From contig CAYLVM010000032.1 of assembly GCA_964387145.1 (NCBI GenBank), forward strand, positions 1 to 22,003: DNA of 22,003 bases. The letters are read 5' to 3'. Position numbers and translations under genes: made by a program. The notes below the pieces were generated by a model. It saw only the letters and a program-made list of their open reading frames with translations, had not been told where the DNA came from and did not search any database. Each line of letters starts with the position of its first letter. Position 1 is the stretch's first letter. This document shows positions 20,133-22,003 of the stretch, one piece after another. This DNA is from JAMBLL01 sp964387145. GTDB taxonomy: Bacteria > Actinomycetota > Acidimicrobiia > Spongiisociales > UBA5794.

Positions 20133-22003
20133 ATGACGAAGCTCGCACTCCTCGACGGTCACTCGCTGGCCTATCGAGCCTTCTATGCGCTCCCGCCCGA
20201 CCTTGCGACACCGTCTGGCCAGATAACCAACGCCGTGTTCGGCTTCACGTCGATGCTGATCAAGCTGCTCGACGAGGAGCATCCCGACGCCATGGCTGTG
20301 GCATGGGATCGGAAGGAGCCGACCTTCCGGACCGAGCGCTACCCGCTCTACAAGGCGACCAGGACGGCAGCTCCAGATATCTTCCGAAGTCAGATCCCCG
20401 TCATCGAGGAGGTCCTCGATGCACTCGAGATCCCCCAGGTCTCTGTTGCGGGGTTCGAAGCTGATGATGTCATCGCCACGCTGTCCAAGGAGGGGAGACG
20501 GCTCGGGTACGACGTCGTCGTCGTCACCGGGGATCGGGATGCGTTCCAGCTGTCTTCGGACGACCTGACGATCCTCTACACCCGTCGGGGCATCACGGAC
20601 ACGGTCCACGCGACTCCCGGTTGGATCCTGGAGCGGTACGGGATCACTCCGGATCGGTATGTGGAGTTCGCAGCGCTTCGAGGCGACACCTCGGACAATC
20701 TTCCCGGTGTTCCCGGCGTCGGCGAGAAGACGGCGGCACGGTTGATCGCCAAGTACGAAAGTCTCGAGGCGCTTTACGACGACCTCGAGTCACAGACTCC
20801 GAAACTCAAGGAGAACCTGGCTACCGCCCGCGAGCAGGTATTCCTCAACCGCGACCTGATGACGATGATCGACGATGTGCCAACCGGTGACATCGATCCA
20901 GACTCCCTCGTCATCAGGCCGTTCGATAGGGATACGGTTCGGAACCTGTTCGATGAGCTTGCATTCGCAACCTTGTGGCACAGACTCGAAGGTCTCGGTG
21001 GCGTTGCACAAGCGACGGCCGATCAACTCGACGTTGATGTCGTGACACTCACCACGAGCGACCAGGCAGCCGCCCTGGCATCGAGTGGGCCTGTGGCCCT
21101 CGAGGGAGTGTGGCAGGGCGACGACCTCATCGGTGTCGTCGTTTCGGGCACGCCGGCGAGGTTCATCCCCCTCGATCTGCTTCCTTCCTGGCTCGATGCC
21201 CTCGGTGACGATGGTTCGATCGCGGGCCATGACGTCAAGCCTGTGCTGAGGGCTCTTCTCGACGCTGGCATGGAGCCACCGCGGGTTTCGTTCGACACGA
21301 TGATCGCGGCGTATGTGATCAACCCGGCTCAGCGCGCCCCGTCGCTCGAGGATCTGGCCTACCGCGAGATCGGGGTCGATGTCCAAGAGTCACCGGACGA
21401 TGAGGAAGTGGGGGAGCAGCCGTCGTTCTCGTTCGAAGAACCGTCCGTTGACCTCGAGGGGCCTGCGAGACGTGCGATTGCGGTCGAGCGACTCGTCGTG
21501 CCGCTGTCGGAACAACTCGAAGTGCGAGGGGGAGCCGATCTCTTCAACGAGGTCGAGGTGCCGCTGATCGCGATCCTCGCAGAGATGGAGCACACCGGCA
21601 TCGGACTCGACAGCGACTTCCTCGAGGAGTTCGGCGCCCGTCTCGCCCTGCGTATCGACGCATTGCGCATTGCGATCTGTGCACACGCTGGACACGACTT
21701 CAACGTCAACTCCACACAGCAGCTGCGTGTCGTGCTGTTCGATGAGCTCGGCCTTCCCATCATCAAGAAGACGCCCAAGGGTGTGCCATCGACCAACGCG
21801 TCGGTTCTCGAGAAGCTCGCCGACCAGCACGCCATCGTTGCGGACCTGCTCACGTTCAGGGAACTGGACAAGCTGCGTTCTACGTACGTGGAGGCGCTTC
21901 TCAAGCTCGTGGACGAGGACGGGAGGATCAGGGGTCGTATCATCCAGACGGGGGCCGCGACGGGCCGCCTCTCGATGGAACAACCGAACCTCCAGAACAT
22001 CCC
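20133..22003 (+). CDS. polA: DNA polymerase I, 5' part (truncated by the window edge)
   Basis: The first 623 codons are visible with no stop. The 5' nuclease domain fills about residues 1-290, with LLDGHSLAYRAFYALP (D8), VAGFEADDVIATL, VVVTGDRDAFQL and the helix-hairpin-helix GDTSDNLPGVPGVGEKTAA. The following domain sits where the 3'-5' exonuclease would be. Its motif I region reads VALEGVWQGDDLIGVVVS instead of an FDTET-like DxE, and the next reads AGHDVKPVLRAL where an asparagine is usual, so proofreading is probably lost. The polymerase domain begins near 470 with EVEVPLIAILAEMEHTGIGLD and reaches TGRLSMEQPNLQNI at the edge. The enzyme fills repair gaps and removes Okazaki primers. The start is supported by TACTGT seven bases upstream. 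Confidence 0.95.
   Translation, partial: MTKLALLDGHSLAYRAFYALPPDLATPSGQITNAVFGFTSMLIKLLDEEHPDAMAVAWDRKEPTFRTERYPLYKATRTAAPDIFRSQIPVIEEVLDALEIPQVSVAGFEADDVIATLSKEGRRLGYDVVVVTGDRDAFQLSSDDLTILYTRRGITDTVHATPGWILERYGITPDRYVEFAALRGDTSDNLPGVPGVGEKTAARLIAKYESLEALYDDLESQTPKLKENLATAREQVFLNRDLMTMIDDVPTGDIDPDSLVIRPFDRDTVRNLFDELAFATLWHRLEGLGGVAQATADQLDVDVVTLTTSDQAAALASSGPVALEGVWQGDDLIGVVVSGTPARFIPLDLLPSWLDALGDDGSIAGHDVKPVLRALLDAGMEPPRVSFDTMIAAYVINPAQRAPSLEDLAYREIGVDVQESPDDEEVGEQPSFSFEEPSVDLEGPARRAIAVERLVVPLSEQLEVRGGADLFNEVEVPLIAILAEMEHTGIGLDSDFLEEFGARLALRIDALRIAICAHAGHDFNVNSTQQLRVVLFDELGLPIIKKTPKGVPSTNASVLEKLADQHAIVADLLTFRELDKLRSTYVEALLKLVDEDGRIRGRIIQTGAATGRLSMEQPNLQNI

Noticed and set aside
1..22003. Prophage, insertion sequence, toxin-antitoxin or known defence system
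   Set aside because: I found no integrase, transposase, terminal repeats, phage structural genes or recognised defence domains. The recognisable genes are chromosomal housekeeping, transport or surface functions.

Overview
The window is GC-rich and densely packed, with no stretch over 300 bases lacking a gene; the longest gaps are 9318-9485 and 17482-17669. Gene content fits an actinobacterium, possibly Acidimicrobiia-like. The evidence is a paired ArsA/Get3-type ATPase locus like mycobacterial Rv3679/Rv3680, many apparently leaderless genes with a TANNNT box 6-8 nt before the start codon, a double-length ThyX-like protein, TadE/TadG-type genes, and a PolA whose proofreading residues look degenerate. 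The class-level assignment is inference.

Region 1 (1-10.2 kb) is housekeeping and transport genes in near-alternating orientation. In order they are: seven copies of a 7-bp tandem repeat; two coupled ArsA-type ATPases (-); a 70-aa protein (+); a double ThyX-like protein (-); an 84-aa membrane protein (+); an EamA/DMT exporter (-); a 149-aa membrane protein (+); a hotdog thioesterase (-); endonuclease III and a MATE exporter (+); an MFS transporter (-); and CcdA (+). All four convergent pairs touch or overlap at their 3' ends, by up to 89 bp. Divergent pairs share gaps of 32-168 bp.

Region 2 (10.2-17.3 kb) carries tryptophan biosynthesis: trpE, then an OmpR-type response regulator with its histidine kinase, then a tightly coupled trpC-trpF-trpB-trpA operon. 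trpG and trpD are not in the window. trpE and trpC both look leaderless, and a similar sequence block lies just upstream of both promoters. Together these enzymes take chorismate to anthranilate (with an external TrpG) and phosphoribosylanthranilate to tryptophan.

Region 3 (17.3-22 kb) holds tRNA-Leu(CAA) on the minus strand, a TadE-like and a large TadG-like surface or pilus protein, a 92-aa coiled-coil protein, and the 5' part of polA, which runs off the right edge.

I see no prophage, insertion sequence, CRISPR array or recognised defence system. The most interesting leads are the leaderless promoter set, the shared block upstream of trpE and trpC, the two-component pair inside the trp cluster, the double ThyX-like protein, and the internally duplicated TadG-like protein.
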